Source: Synechococcus sp. CBW1108
Lineage (GTDB): Bacteria > Cyanobacteriota > Cyanobacteriia > PCC-6307 > Cyanobiaceae
Reading direction: 5' to 3'
NCBI RefSeq assembly: GCF_015840335.1
Contig: NZ_CP060395.1
Span: 2,641,277-2,705,276, forward strand
Length of the DNA stretch: 64,000 nucleotides
The notes beneath the pieces are model-generated. The model was given only the letters and a program-made list of their open reading frames with translations. It did not search any database and was not told the origin of the DNA. Made by a program: the position numbers and the translations under genes. Shown piece by piece: positions 16,788 through 25,213 of this stretch (its first letter is position 1; each line of letters starts with the position of its first letter).

Positions 16788-17525
16788 TCACCCCCCATGG
16801 CGTTTGAGCTGCTCATGGCAGGCAGATAGCCAGGCCCCACTGGCGTCGTAATACCGAACCAGGCGCTCCAGCCGATCGGGACCGCTCAGCCAGCCGGCCT
16901 CCACGCTGAAGGCCTCGCGGTGACTCACCTGATCTGGACGGCGGCTGTAGCCACCATCGGGCAACAGTTGCGCAGCTTCAAGATCGCTGTCAGCAAAACT
17001 GGTGCTGCAGTCGCTGAGCTCGGGTTCGGCCCAGTCGGCTGAAACCATGGCCCGAACTCCCCGCCAGCGGCCTAGTAGTTGTTCGGCTGCAAGTGGCGGC
17101 CGCTCACTGGCCCCGCTACCGGCACGAAATTCCCGAATCAGCACCAGGCTGCTGGGGCGGCCGGCGGCGTCATACAGCTGCACCAGACGATGACGGCGGT
17201 TGGCGCAGATAAAGCCGTATTCAGCTCCGAATGGGGTTTGGGGTGCCAGTTGCAGTGAGCCCTTGCAGAAGGTCCCGTTGGCAAAGAACACCGCCTGGCG
17301 TCCAAGGCTGCGGTAGTCCTGCTGGTGATCACTGATCGGCTCAGTGCCTTTGCCATCAGGGCCAAAGCGGCGCAAGCGAAAGCGAACCAGCCGATCTTCT
17401 TCTGCGCTCTCAAGCAAGAGCACCGAGGCAAATTCCTTCTCGATTTCCCCAGCCAGGTTGATGGTGGCGAAGGATCCGTGCCACTCGCCCTGGTTGCGCA
17501 GAAAATTCTGCCATTGGCTGGTCAT
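16788..17525 (-). CDS. DUF3598 protein
   Basis: A 245-residue protein of the cyanobacterial DUF3598 family, which is predicted to have a calycin-like beta-barrel. It starts MTSQWQNFLRNQGEWHGSF, the typical opening, and later has the repeated lipocalin-like segment LLGRWRGVRAMVSADW followed by SFADSDLEAAQLLPDGGYSRRP. The function is not established. An ATG at 17525 and a GTG at 17528 are both possible starts; I chose the ATG. It is divergent from htpG and converges without a gap on the DCC-family gene. Confidence 0.85.
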   Translation of the reverse strand: MTSQWQNFLRNQGEWHGSFATINLAGEIEKEFASVLLLESAEEDRLVRFRLRRFGPDGKGTEPISDHQQDYRSLGRQAVFFANGTFCKGSLQLAPQTPFGAEYGFICANRRHRLVQLYDAAGRPSSLVLIREFRAGSGASERPPLAAEQLLGRWRGVRAMVSADWAEPELSDCSTSFADSDLEAAQLLPDGGYSRRPDQVSHREAFSVEAGWLSGPDRLERLVRYYDASGAWLSACHEQLKRHGG

Positions 17526-17580
17526 CACGATGGCTGCTTGGGAGGCGTAGAGCGTAGGCAGGGCCCAGGGGCGACAGCTA

Positions 17581-17607
17581 GGGGGCGGTTACCTGCCCAT
17601 CGCCCCC
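17581..17607. promoter_or_regulatory. GC-rich hairpin in the htpG upstream region
   Basis: GGGGGCG (17581-17587) can pair with CGCCCCC (17601-17607) around a 13-base loop. It lies in the 138-bp divergent region between the DUF3598 gene and htpG, 57 bp before the htpG GTG. It is not a CIRCE element (no GAGTGCTAA inverted repeat) and no T run follows it. It may be a leader structure or chance in GC-rich DNA. Confidence 0.3.
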
Positions 17608-17663
17608 CCTTGGCGGCAGGGCCCGAATCGTTGGAATCTGGGTTATCTCCATCAAGTTGGATC

Positions 17664-19571
17664 GTGTTGCAGGCAGAACAGGGTCAGATCCAGATCCACA
17701 CCGAAAACATTTTCCCGATCATCAAGAAGGCCGTCTACAGCGGCCACGAGGTGTTCCTGCGGGAATTGGTGAGCAATGGGGTCGATGCGATCAGTAAGCG
17801 ACGCATGGCCGCCATGGCCGGCGACTGCAGCGAGGGCCCAGAAGCCAGGATTGCGATTCGTATTGATCGCGAGAAGAGCACCCTCACCATTTCAGATAAC
17901 GGCATCGGCATGAGCGCTGATGAGGTCAAGCGCTACATCAACCAGGTGGCCTTTTCAAGCGCGGAGGATTTCCTTGAGAAATACAAGGGTGAAAACGACG
18001 CAATCATTGGCCATTTTGGCCTGGGGTTCTATTCCAGCTTCATGGTGGCCAAGCAGGTGGAACTGGTGACCCTCTCCGCCCGGGGTGACTCCGAGGCGGT
18101 GCGCTGGAGCTGTGATGGTTCACCCAACTTCAGTCTGGAGGCAGCCGAGCGCAGTGAGCCGGGCACTGATGTGATTTTGCACCTGATGGAAGAGGAGCTT
18201 GAATACATCGAGCCTTCCAGAATCCGCACCCTGATCACCACCTATTGCGACTTCCTGCCGGTGGAGGTTCAACTCGAGGGTGAAACAGTCAACAAGCGTC
18301 AAGCCCCCTGGCGCCAGAGCGCCCGTGAGCTGAGCGACAACGACTACATCGAGCTCTATCGCTACCTCTACCCTTTCCAGGGTGACCCCCTGCTCTGGGT
18401 ACACCTCAATACCGACTACCCCTACAACCTGCAGGGCATCCTCTATTTTCCCAAATCAAGCGGTCGGGCTGACTGGGAAAAGGGCGAAATCAAGCTCTAC
18501 TGCAACAACGTCTTCGTTAGCGACTCGATCAAGGAGGTGGTGCCCCGCTACCTCCTGCCCCTGCGCGGTGTGATCGATTCCCCCGACATTCCGCTGAACG
18601 TGAGCCGCTCGGCCCTGCAGACCGATCGGCGGGTGCGCTCAATCGGCGGCTTCGTGGCCAAGAAGGTGGGCGATCGTCTCAAGGAGCTGTACCGCGATGA
18701 CCCCAAGCGCTACGCCGAGATCTGGGAGTCGGTGGCGCCTTTCATTAAGATCGGTGCCATGGAGGATGACAAGTTTGCCGACCAGGTGGCCGAACTGGTG
18801 CTCTTCGGCACGAGCGCTGCGGCTGCAGAAGGCGAAAGCCCCGATCCGATTCCGGGGGAGGGCGGCAAGGCTTACACCACCCTGGCGGGCTACCGCAACC
18901 GTCTCGAAGGTGCCAACGCCAAGCGCATTCTTTACTGCACCGATGAGGCCGGCCAGGCAGGTGCCCTCGCCCTGTGGAAAAGCCAGGGCGCCGAGGTGTT
19001 ACTTGCTGACACCTTCATCGATACCCAGTTCATCCCCTGGCTCGAATATCGCCACGAAGACCTCAAGTTCCAGCGGGTGGACAGCGAACTGGATGAGTCC
19101 CTGCAGGAAAAGGAGGGTGAACTGACCGATGCGGACGGCAAGGACAACTCCGAGAAACTGCGCGACCTGTTCAAATCTGCCCTGGCCAACGACAAGGTGA
19201 CCATCCAGGTGCAGGCCCTCAAAGGCGACAACGCCCCTGCGGCCCTGATCCTGTTGCCGGAGCAGATGCGCCGCCTTAACGACATGGGTGCCCTGATGGA
19301 GCAGCGTCTGCCAGGCCTGCCCGACCACCATGTGCTGCTTGTAAATCGCAAACACGCCCTAGTGGAGGGCCTGCTCAAGCTCTCGGCTGGCGCCGTGATC
19401 ACCGGCGCAGGGGGGGGCAGCTCGCCCAGCCAGCAACTGGCCGATGACCTGGGTCGTCACCTCTACGAGATGGCGCGCCTGGCGGTGGGCGGCCTGGAGC
19501 CAAACCAGCTGGCCGGCTTCCAGCAGCGGAGTGCGGACCTGATGGGCCGACTGATGCAGCGAGGCCTGTAG
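17664..19571 (+). CDS. htpG: Molecular chaperone HtpG (Hsp90)
   Basis: A bacterial Hsp90 of 635 residues, acting as an ATP-driven dimeric chaperone in the cytosol and important for stress tolerance in cyanobacteria. The GHKL ATPase motifs are LVSNGVDAISK near residue 35, ISDNGIGM near 81 and GHFGLGFYSSFMVA near 118; the middle domain has YFPKSS and LNVSRSALQTD. The start is GTG at 17664 (VLQAEQGQIQIHTENIFP, the usual cyanobacterial N terminus); the frame continues upstream but that region is the antisense of the DUF3598 gene. Confidence 0.95.
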   Translation: MLQAEQGQIQIHTENIFPIIKKAVYSGHEVFLRELVSNGVDAISKRRMAAMAGDCSEGPEARIAIRIDREKSTLTISDNGIGMSADEVKRYINQVAFSSAEDFLEKYKGENDAIIGHFGLGFYSSFMVAKQVELVTLSARGDSEAVRWSCDGSPNFSLEAAERSEPGTDVILHLMEEELEYIEPSRIRTLITTYCDFLPVEVQLEGETVNKRQAPWRQSARELSDNDYIELYRYLYPFQGDPLLWVHLNTDYPYNLQGILYFPKSSGRADWEKGEIKLYCNNVFVSDSIKEVVPRYLLPLRGVIDSPDIPLNVSRSALQTDRRVRSIGGFVAKKVGDRLKELYRDDPKRYAEIWESVAPFIKIGAMEDDKFADQVAELVLFGTSAAAAEGESPDPIPGEGGKAYTTLAGYRNRLEGANAKRILYCTDEAGQAGALALWKSQGAEVLLADTFIDTQFIPWLEYRHEDLKFQRVDSELDESLQEKEGELTDADGKDNSEKLRDLFKSALANDKVTIQVQALKGDNAPAALILLPEQMRRLNDMGALMEQRLPGLPDHHVLLVNRKHALVEGLLKLSAGAVITGAGGGSSPSQQLADDLGRHLYEMARLAVGGLEPNQLAGFQQRSADLMGRLMQRGL

Positions 19572-19586
19572 GGCATAGGCCGGGGT

Positions 19587-19694
19587 CTAAAAACTGATCC
19601 AGCCCTTAGCCAGGGCAAACTGGACTCCGGCCGTACCGATCAGGGCACCAATTAAGCCACCGGCGAAGGCCAGAAATCCCAGTGGAGCCCCCAT
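19587..19694 (-). CDS. Cryptic 35-residue membrane-spanning ORF inside the parA remnant
   Basis: A complete ATG-to-TAG frame of 35 codons, MGAPLGFLAFAGG and on to KGWISF, with one strongly hydrophobic Gly/Ala/Leu-rich segment (residues 5-29) and a short charged end. Two stop codons lie just upstream in this frame, so it cannot be fused to parA. It overlaps the degenerate 3' end of parA in another frame. It could be the C-terminal remnant of a lost membrane protein or a true small membrane peptide. No clear ribosome binding site is seen. Confidence 0.3.
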   Translation of the reverse strand: MGAPLGFLAFAGGLIGALIGTAGVQFALAKGWISF

Positions 19695-20124
19695 CAATCA
19701 CAGTCATGCCATGGCTGCCATCAGGAGAATCCCTGGTCTTCACCAACAACACCGCATGGGGAACCTTCACGATCTGCAGCACCCTGGCCAGTTCCACGGT
19801 CAGCTCCACGGCCCTGGCCTTGGGAGAGGTGGGAAGCAGCACCAGATCTGATCCGAGGGCCAGGTGGCGCAATTCCTCTTCATCGCTGCTGGCCTGGCCG
19901 TCTGTGATGACCACATCAGCTGAGCGGGTGGCTTTGGCGGCCGCCTCCACAGGCACCACCGAGCAGGGCAGTTCGCCGCGGATGGCATAGGCCAGGGCTG
20001 AGCGATTGCGATCGGCATCGACGACGCATACGGATAAGCTCTTGCCGGCCCACACACTGGCGAGGTGAATGCTGGTGCAGGTTTTGGCTACCCCACCCTT
20101 CTGGCCAGAAACGGTGATGAACAC
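19606..20124 (-). pseudogene. ParA-family ATPase, C-terminally truncated
   Basis: The first about 135 residues are a clear small ParA/MinD-type ATPase: VFITVSGQKGGVAKTCTS (deviant Walker A KGGxAKT), VCVVDADRNRSA, VVITDGQASSDEEE and LVLLPTSPKARAVELTVELA. Family members continue for about another 80-90 residues. Here the similarity stops after HAVLLVK, and the rest (RDSPDGSHGM onward) reads as unrelated sequence to a TAA at 19606, giving 172 residues. A deletion that removed the 3' half and joined another sequence explains this best. The start chosen is GTG at 20124; longer frames run into the antisense of rpmB. No parB is nearby. Confidence 0.7.
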
Positions 20125-20253
20125 CGCAAAAATCAACTGGGCCGAACATAACCTCATCCAATTGTTTTTTCGGTAGGCACGGCCACCTGACGGGCGGCTC
20201 CCAGGGCGCTCGGGCTCCCGTTTGATAAGATTGGTTGGAGTCTGCTTATTGTC

Positions 20254-20490
20254 ATGTCCCGCGTCTGTGAGCTCACTGGCAAGCGAGCCAACAACGGCAT
20301 GGCCGTATCCCACTCCCATGTGCGCACCAAGAAGCTCCAACAGGTGAACCTGCAGGAGCGCAGGCTTTGGTGGGCCGAAGGCAACCGTTTTGTCAATTTG
20401 CGCGTTTCTACCCGTGCCCTCAAAACCATCCAGAAAAAAGGTCTGGGTGCCTACGCCAAGGAACTCGGCGTGAACCTCGCCAAAATCTGA
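20254..20490 (+). CDS. rpmB: 50S ribosomal protein L28
   Basis: A 78-residue large-subunit ribosomal protein. It begins [16 protein letters not shown], with [16 protein letters not shown] and the C-terminal [15 protein letters not shown], matching L28 throughout. The length is normal. peroxiredoxin Q begins 7 bp downstream. The upstream 129 bp separate it from the divergent parA remnant and should hold its promoter. Confidence 0.98.
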   Translation: MSRVCELTGKRANNGMAVSHSHVRTKKLQQVNLQERRLWWAEGNRFVNLRVSTRALKTIQKKGLGAYAKELGVNLAKI

Positions 20491-20497
20491 GCCGACC

Positions 20498-21076
20498 ATG
20501 CGGCGCCGGGCACTTTTGCAGGCATTGGCGGCGGTTGCCCCCCTCTACGCAGGTGGTTTAGGCATCATCTCGTTCGCCCGTCGGGCCGAGGCCATCGGTG
20601 GAACCTTGCCGCTGTTGAACCAGCCTGCGCCAGATTTCAGCCTGGCTGGCATCGCACCAGCTGGCAAGGGGGAGGTAGTGGAGACCAGGCTTCAACTGGC
20701 CGATTTTGGTGGCAGCTGGCTGGTGCTCTACTTCTATCCCCGGGATTTCACCGGCGGTTGCACCATCGAGGCCCGTGGCTTCCAGCAAGATCTTGCCGCC
20801 TTCAAGGCCGCTGGCACAGCGGTTGTAGGTGTCAGTGCCGATGACGCCGACTCCCATGCTGAGTTCTGCAGCAGTGAGGGCCTGGCCTTCCCCCTGCTGT
20901 CCGATCCAGCCGGCAAGGTCAGCAGGGCCTACGGCAGCTGGATCGCGCCCTTCTCCCAACGCCACACATTTTTGATCGATCCGGCCGGGGTGTTGCGGGC
21001 CAACTGGCTGGCCGTACGGCCCAGTGGCCACAGCGTCGAGGTGCTTACAACCCTGCAGGGGCTCCAGGCCGGCTGA
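20498..21076 (+). CDS. Peroxiredoxin Q (BCP family) with exported N terminus
   Basis: A thiol peroxidase of 192 residues that reduces hydrogen peroxide or organic peroxides. The N terminus MRRRALLQALAAVAPLYAGG followed by ARRAEA looks like a Tat-type or lumen-targeting signal ending near residue 32. The peroxidatic Cys lies in YPRDFTGGCTIEARGF near residue 89. The usual PrxQ resolving Cys five residues later is missing (Arg there); another Cys occurs in HAEFCSSEGL. It lies 7 bp after rpmB. A lumenal or periplasmic antioxidant role is inferred. Confidence 0.88.
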   Translation: MRRRALLQALAAVAPLYAGGLGIISFARRAEAIGGTLPLLNQPAPDFSLAGIAPAGKGEVVETRLQLADFGGSWLVLYFYPRDFTGGCTIEARGFQQDLAAFKAAGTAVVGVSADDADSHAEFCSSEGLAFPLLSDPAGKVSRAYGSWIAPFSQRHTFLIDPAGVLRANWLAVRPSGHSVEVLTTLQGLQAG

Positions 21077-21098
21077 GCGGTCAAACCCAGAAAGCTCG

Positions 21099-22184
21099 CT
21101 AGCGAGCGGCAATTTGGTTTGCCAGGTCATGCAGTTGTTGGCGATGGACCTCCGTTTGTTGGCGGAGGGCGGCCAGTCGGGCCACCGCAGGCGGGCTGTC
21201 GAGTGCGCCGCTCCAGGCCGCCAGCAGCTCGGCCGGGGCCGCCATCGCATCGAGGCTGTGGCAGGGGCAGCCCAGGCCGTCTGCGGCAGCTTGCACCTTG
21301 GGGTCGTAGCTGAGGGCAGCACAGGGTGCTCCGGCGAGGGCAGCCAAGATGAGGCCATGGAGCCGCATGGCCACCACCAGCCCGGCGCCGCTGGCCACCG
21401 CCATCGCTTCGCTGGGCCGCTCTGCCAGCACCTCCCGGCTGCGGCCAGCCAGGCCCGCAGGCAACAGCTGCTGCTGGTCAAGCTGCTCCAGCAGGCCCCT
21501 GTCCTGGGCGGCGTGGAAGGGCAGCCAGATCACCTCGCGGTCCTGCAGGCGGGCCAGTTGGTCGAGAGCCTGGAGATAGGGGCGCCAGGTCGATCCCTGC
21601 AGCTCTTTGGTAGGACGTAGGCAGAGCACCAGGGGGCCTCCGCTGCCACGCCAAGGCTGGGCCGGTAGGGCCCAAACCGGATCGCTGCCCACCGGGCCAT
21701 CACGGCCAAGCTTTCTGGCCAGAGCCGCCGACTCCTGGTCACGCCAACTCACCGCCGTGACCAGGCTGAGCAGGTGCCCAACCAGGATCCGGCTGGGCCG
21801 CCGCCGCAGTGGCCCCAATCCCTGGCCCCAGAGCAAGACGGGCTTGGCCTCGAGTCGGGCGGCAAAGATCAGGGCCGCGTAGTAAAGCAGGCTGCGGAAG
21901 CTGGTGGAATCCTGCAGCAGGCTGCCGCCACCCAGTACCAGCCCATCACAGCGATTGAGGGCCTTCAGCACCTGGGCCAGGCTGCGGCGCTGCACCGTAT
22001 CCACCCGGAAGCGTTGCCGCACCAGGTCGGTGTCATAGGCGGTGACCGTCGCCGTAAACCCCGCTGGCATGTGGCCGAGCAGCACTTCCAGCAGGGCGTC
22101 ATCACCGAGGTTGTGCTCACCGTAATAGCCAACCAGCAAGAGCTGCCGCCTGGCCTTTTCCCCCTCCTGTCTGGTCTCGCGCAC
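21099..22184 (-). CDS. csaB: Polysaccharide pyruvyl transferase CsaB
   Basis: A 361-residue PS_pyruv_trans family enzyme that adds pyruvate ketals to cell-wall or surface polysaccharide; in other bacteria this anchors SLH-domain proteins. Visible motifs are LLVGYYGEHNLGDDALLEVL at the N terminus, GLVLGGGSLLQDSTSFRSLLYY near residue 80, WGQGLGPLRRR, and MRLHGLILAALAGAPCAALSYDPKV near 275. These match CsaB. The start is GTG at 22184. It converges on peroxiredoxin Q with a 22-bp gap and is divergent from the DUF2499 gene. Confidence 0.92.
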   Translation of the reverse strand: MRETRQEGEKARRQLLLVGYYGEHNLGDDALLEVLLGHMPAGFTATVTAYDTDLVRQRFRVDTVQRRSLAQVLKALNRCDGLVLGGGSLLQDSTSFRSLLYYAALIFAARLEAKPVLLWGQGLGPLRRRPSRILVGHLLSLVTAVSWRDQESAALARKLGRDGPVGSDPVWALPAQPWRGSGGPLVLCLRPTKELQGSTWRPYLQALDQLARLQDREVIWLPFHAAQDRGLLEQLDQQQLLPAGLAGRSREVLAERPSEAMAVASGAGLVVAMRLHGLILAALAGAPCAALSYDPKVQAAADGLGCPCHSLDAMAAPAELLAAWSGALDSPPAVARLAALRQQTEVHRQQLHDLANQIAAR

Positions 22185-22235
22185 GAGCCGATCGACTCCT
22201 ACCTTTCAGCTTCGCACCCTGAGAAGATTGAGCCC

Positions 22236-22541
22236 ATGCATGCGCTCTCCCTGCCCACCTGGTGGATCCACATCACCTCCGTACTGGAGTGGGTAGTTGC
22301 CATGCTGGCTGTGCAGCGGCTCGGGGTGCACCGGCGGGAGGGGGGCTGGCGTTGGTTGAGCCTGGCCATGCTGCCTGCCCTGGTCAGTGCCATGGCTGCC
22401 TGCACCTGGCATCTGTTTGACAACAGCCCCGAGCTCTTCGGCCTGGTGGTTTTCCAGGCTGGTCTCACCGCCATCGGCAACGCTGCCCTGGCCCTGGCCG
22501 CCTGGAACCTGCTGCGTCAACAGCGCCAGGTCAATTCATGA
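22236..22541 (+). CDS. DUF2499 membrane protein
   Basis: A 101-residue protein with three probable membrane segments, beginning MHALSLPTWWIHITSVLEWVVAM, the signature of the cyanobacterial and plastid DUF2499 family. SAMAACTWHLFDNSPE in the middle is also typical. The function is unknown. It overlaps the DUF3593 gene by ATGA; the two families are neighbours in many cyanobacteria and probably work together in the membrane, which is inference from pairing. Confidence 0.88.
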   Translation: MHALSLPTWWIHITSVLEWVVAMLAVQRLGVHRREGGWRWLSLAMLPALVSAMAACTWHLFDNSPELFGLVVFQAGLTAIGNAALALAAWNLLRQQRQVNS

Positions 22542-22867
22542 GCGGCATGGGCGGCGTGCTCAGCGCTCTGGCCAAGATCGATCCCAGCCCCCTGTTCGTG
22601 CTGTCGCTGCTTCCCTATTTGGCCTTCCTCTGGTGGGCGAGCCAGGTGGAGGGATTTCCAAAACTGGCCCTGCGGGGTTTCCAGTGCACCCTCCTGTTCG
22701 TGGGCGTGACGATTGGGGCGGCCATCGTTGCCCAACTGCGCTACGGCGAATTGCTGGCCAACGTCGATGCCCTCCATGGCGGTGCCGAATCCCTGCTCAC
22801 TGTCTCCAACCTGCTGGTGGTGCTCGGCTTCAGCGGCTTCGGCGCCGCGCTGGGCCGGAGGCAATGA
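22538..22867 (+). CDS. DUF3593 membrane protein
   Basis: A 109-residue membrane protein of the DUF3593 family. It has about three hydrophobic helices and the typical segments IDPSPLFVLSLLPYLAFLWW and EGFPKLALRGFQCTLLFVGVTI. It ends in a small Gly-rich segment, GFSGFGAALGRRQ. The function is unknown. Its start overlaps the DUF2499 stop by 4 bp. psaK follows after 66 bp, so a link with thylakoid membrane biology is plausible but unproven. Confidence 0.88.
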   Translation: MSGMGGVLSALAKIDPSPLFVLSLLPYLAFLWWASQVEGFPKLALRGFQCTLLFVGVTIGAAIVAQLRYGELLANVDALHGGAESLLTVSNLLVVLGFSGFGAALGRRQ

Positions 22868-22933
22868 ACAAGTCTTAAGCAGGGGGGGCGCAATGCGATC
22901 GGCCCCGGAAGATGGGGCGTTGCCATTCGCTCC

Positions 22934-23191
22934 ATGATTACTCCCCTTCTAGCTTTGGCCCCTGCTTCCATCTCCTGGTCGCCCAAGGTGGCGTTGGTGA
23001 TGATCGTCTGCAACGTAATTGCCATTGCGATTGGCAAGGCCACCATCAAGCAACCCAACGTGGGTCTGCAGCTACCCAGCCCGACCCTGTTTGGTGGTTT
23101 CAGCCACGGCGCCATGCTCGGCACCCTCAGCCTCGGTCACATCCTCGGCATGGGCGCGATCCTTGGCCTGGCCTCCCGCGGGGTGGTCTGA
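22934..23191 (+). CDS. psaK: Photosystem I subunit PsaK
   Basis: PsaK (subunit X) is a peripheral two-helix subunit of photosystem I in the thylakoid membrane. The 85-residue sequence has two hydrophobic segments separated by IGKATIKQPNVG, then LPSPTLFGGFSHGAMLGTLSLGHILGMG, which are characteristic of PsaK. The start is ATG at 22934. The preceding 66 bp contain a possible stem between GGCCCCG and a nearby GGGGC. It ends 20 bp from the convergent dxs. Confidence 0.95.
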   Translation: MITPLLALAPASISWSPKVALVMIVCNVIAIAIGKATIKQPNVGLQLPSPTLFGGFSHGAMLGTLSLGHILGMGAILGLASRGVV

Positions 23192-23211
23192 GCCACCAGA
23201 GCCAGGGGGCG

Positions 23212-25140
23212 TCAGGCGGCTACAGGCTGGCTGGCGCCTGCCAGGTTCGAAGCCAGGGGAGAGCCGTAGCGCTCCAAGATGCGATCGGCCATCTGGGGTG
23301 GGGTGAGGCCCAGGCTCTGCTTGCTTTGATCTGGGCTGGCGTGGTCAACCAACACGTCGGCAATGCCGATGCGCAGCACCGGCACGAGCACGTTGTGGTC
23401 TACGAGCGCTTCGACCACGGCGGAGCCGAAGCCGCCGGCCAGGGCGGCTTCCTCCATGGTCACCACCCGGCCGATACGTTGGGCCATCGGCAGAATTAGG
23501 GCCTCGTCTAGGGGTCGCAGAAAACGGGCGTTAATCACCGCTGCTCGCATCCCCTTTTCCTGCAGCAGCCCGGCGGTGGCCATGGCCGGACCCACCATGG
23601 CCCCGTAGGCCACGATCAGCAGGTCATCGCCATCGGTGAGCAGCTCGCCGCGACCGATCTCCAGGGGTAGAAAGCCCTCTTCGGCCAGGGGAACCCCTTC
23701 ACCCTCCCCGCGGGGAATGCGCAGGGCACAGGGGCCGCTGTGGTGGATAGAGGTCACCAGCATCCGCTGCAGCTCGGCCTCGTCCTTGGGGGCCATCACG
23801 GTGAAATTGGGGATGGCGCGGAAATAGCTGATGTCGTATTGGCCTTGGTGGGTGGGACCATCGGCCCCGACGATGCCAGCCCGATCCAAAACAAAGGTGA
23901 CCGGTAGATTCTGAATGCCCACGTCGTGGATCAGCTGGTCAAAGGCGCGCTGCAGGAAGGTGCTGTAGATCGCCACCACGGGCTTGAGACCCTCACAGGC
24001 CATGCCGGCTGCCATGGTGACGGCGTGCTGTTCGGCGATGCCAACGTCGAAATACTGATCGGGCAGGGCCTTCTCGAGCAGGTCGAGGCCGGTGCCGGTG
24101 GCCATGGCGGCGGTGATGCCCACCACTGTCGGGTCCTGCTCACAGAGCTTGACCAGGGTCTGGCCAAATACCTTGCTGTAGCCAGGCGGTTTTGGTTTGC
24201 TGGAGGGGTAGGCCTTGCCGGTGGCCAGGTCGAAGGCACTTTGGGCGTGGTAGCCGACCTGATCGGCCTCCGCATAGGCGTAACCCTTGCCCTTGGTGGT
24301 GGCCACATGCACCAACACGGGACCTTCAGTGCGGTGGGCCTGCTCAAAGGTGCGCACCATTCCGGCGATGTCGTGGCCATCGATCGGGCCGATGTAGGTG
24401 AAGCCCAACTCCTCGAACACGGCTCCCACCTTGGGGACCGCCAGGCGCTTCATGCTCTCTTTGAGGGTTTTGAGTTCATTGGGCAGCTCGCCGTGCAGGA
24501 AGGGCAGGTGCTTGATCGCCTCCTCCGCATTGCCCTGTAGGAACTGCAGGGGCGGACTCAGCCGCATGCGGTTCAGATAGGTGGAGAGGGCCCCCACCGG
24601 CGGGCTGATCGACATGTCGTTGTCGTTGAGCACGACCAGCAACTTGGTTTTCGGCAGGTGGCCGGCATGGTTGATCGCCTCCAGGGCCATGCCACCGGTG
24701 AGGGCCCCATCGCCGATCACGGCTACGCATTTGAAATCCTCGCCGCGGCGATCCCTGGCGAGGGCCATCCCCAGGGCAGCAGAGATGGAGGTGCTGGCAT
24801 GGCCGGCGCCGAAATGGTCAAAACGGCTCTCGCTCCGCTTGAGGTAGCCCGCCACCCCATTCTTCTGGCGCAGGCTGTCAAAATTTTTGTATCGCCCAGT
24901 CACCAACTTGTGGGGATAGGCCTGGTGACCCACATCCCAAACCACCTTGTCGCGCTCGAGGTCGAGGGTTTGGTAGAGGGCAAGGGTGAGCTCCACCACC
25001 CCTAGCCCTGGGCCGAGATGGCCGCCGCTAGTGCTCACCACCTCCAGATGGCGCTCCCGGATCTGGCGGGCAATCGCTTCGAGCTCAGCCGTGCTCAGGC
25101 CGTGCAGCTGATTCGGATGACTGAGCTCGCTGAGATGCAT
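23212..25140 (-). CDS. dxs: 1-deoxy-D-xylulose-5-phosphate synthase
   Basis: DXS condenses pyruvate and glyceraldehyde 3-phosphate, the first step of the MEP isoprenoid pathway that feeds carotenoids and the chlorophyll tail. The 642-residue protein starts [16 protein letters not shown], then [17 protein letters not shown] with the conserved His, the thiamine-diphosphate motif [16 protein letters not shown] near residue 152, and the transketolase regions [15 protein letters not shown] and [15 protein letters not shown]. The start is ATG at 25140, 73 bp from the divergent ilvA start. Length and motifs are normal. Confidence 0.97.
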   Translation of the reverse strand: MHLSELSHPNQLHGLSTAELEAIARQIRERHLEVVSTSGGHLGPGLGVVELTLALYQTLDLERDKVVWDVGHQAYPHKLVTGRYKNFDSLRQKNGVAGYLKRSESRFDHFGAGHASTSISAALGMALARDRRGEDFKCVAVIGDGALTGGMALEAINHAGHLPKTKLLVVLNDNDMSISPPVGALSTYLNRMRLSPPLQFLQGNAEEAIKHLPFLHGELPNELKTLKESMKRLAVPKVGAVFEELGFTYIGPIDGHDIAGMVRTFEQAHRTEGPVLVHVATTKGKGYAYAEADQVGYHAQSAFDLATGKAYPSSKPKPPGYSKVFGQTLVKLCEQDPTVVGITAAMATGTGLDLLEKALPDQYFDVGIAEQHAVTMAAGMACEGLKPVVAIYSTFLQRAFDQLIHDVGIQNLPVTFVLDRAGIVGADGPTHQGQYDISYFRAIPNFTVMAPKDEAELQRMLVTSIHHSGPCALRIPRGEGEGVPLAEEGFLPLEIGRGELLTDGDDLLIVAYGAMVGPAMATAGLLQEKGMRAAVINARFLRPLDEALILPMAQRIGRVVTMEEAALAGGFGSAVVEALVDHNVLVPVLRIGIADVLVDHASPDQSKQSLGLTPPQMADRILERYGSPLASNLAGASQPVAA

Positions 25141-25213
25141 GCACAGCCCTGGAGGTGCAGTGCAATCTAGGCCTTGGCTTCCACTGGCAGGTGCGAATTG
25201 CGACACTGGTGCC

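Noticed and set aside
17529-17663. CIRCE (HrcA) element before htpG
   Set aside because: I looked for the GAGTGCTAA-type inverted repeat and did not see it; only a GC-rich hairpin is present.
20125-20499. N-terminal extension of the ParA remnant upstream of 20124
   Set aside because: It runs across rpmB antisense and the intergenic region; ParA similarity begins at VFITVSGQKGG.
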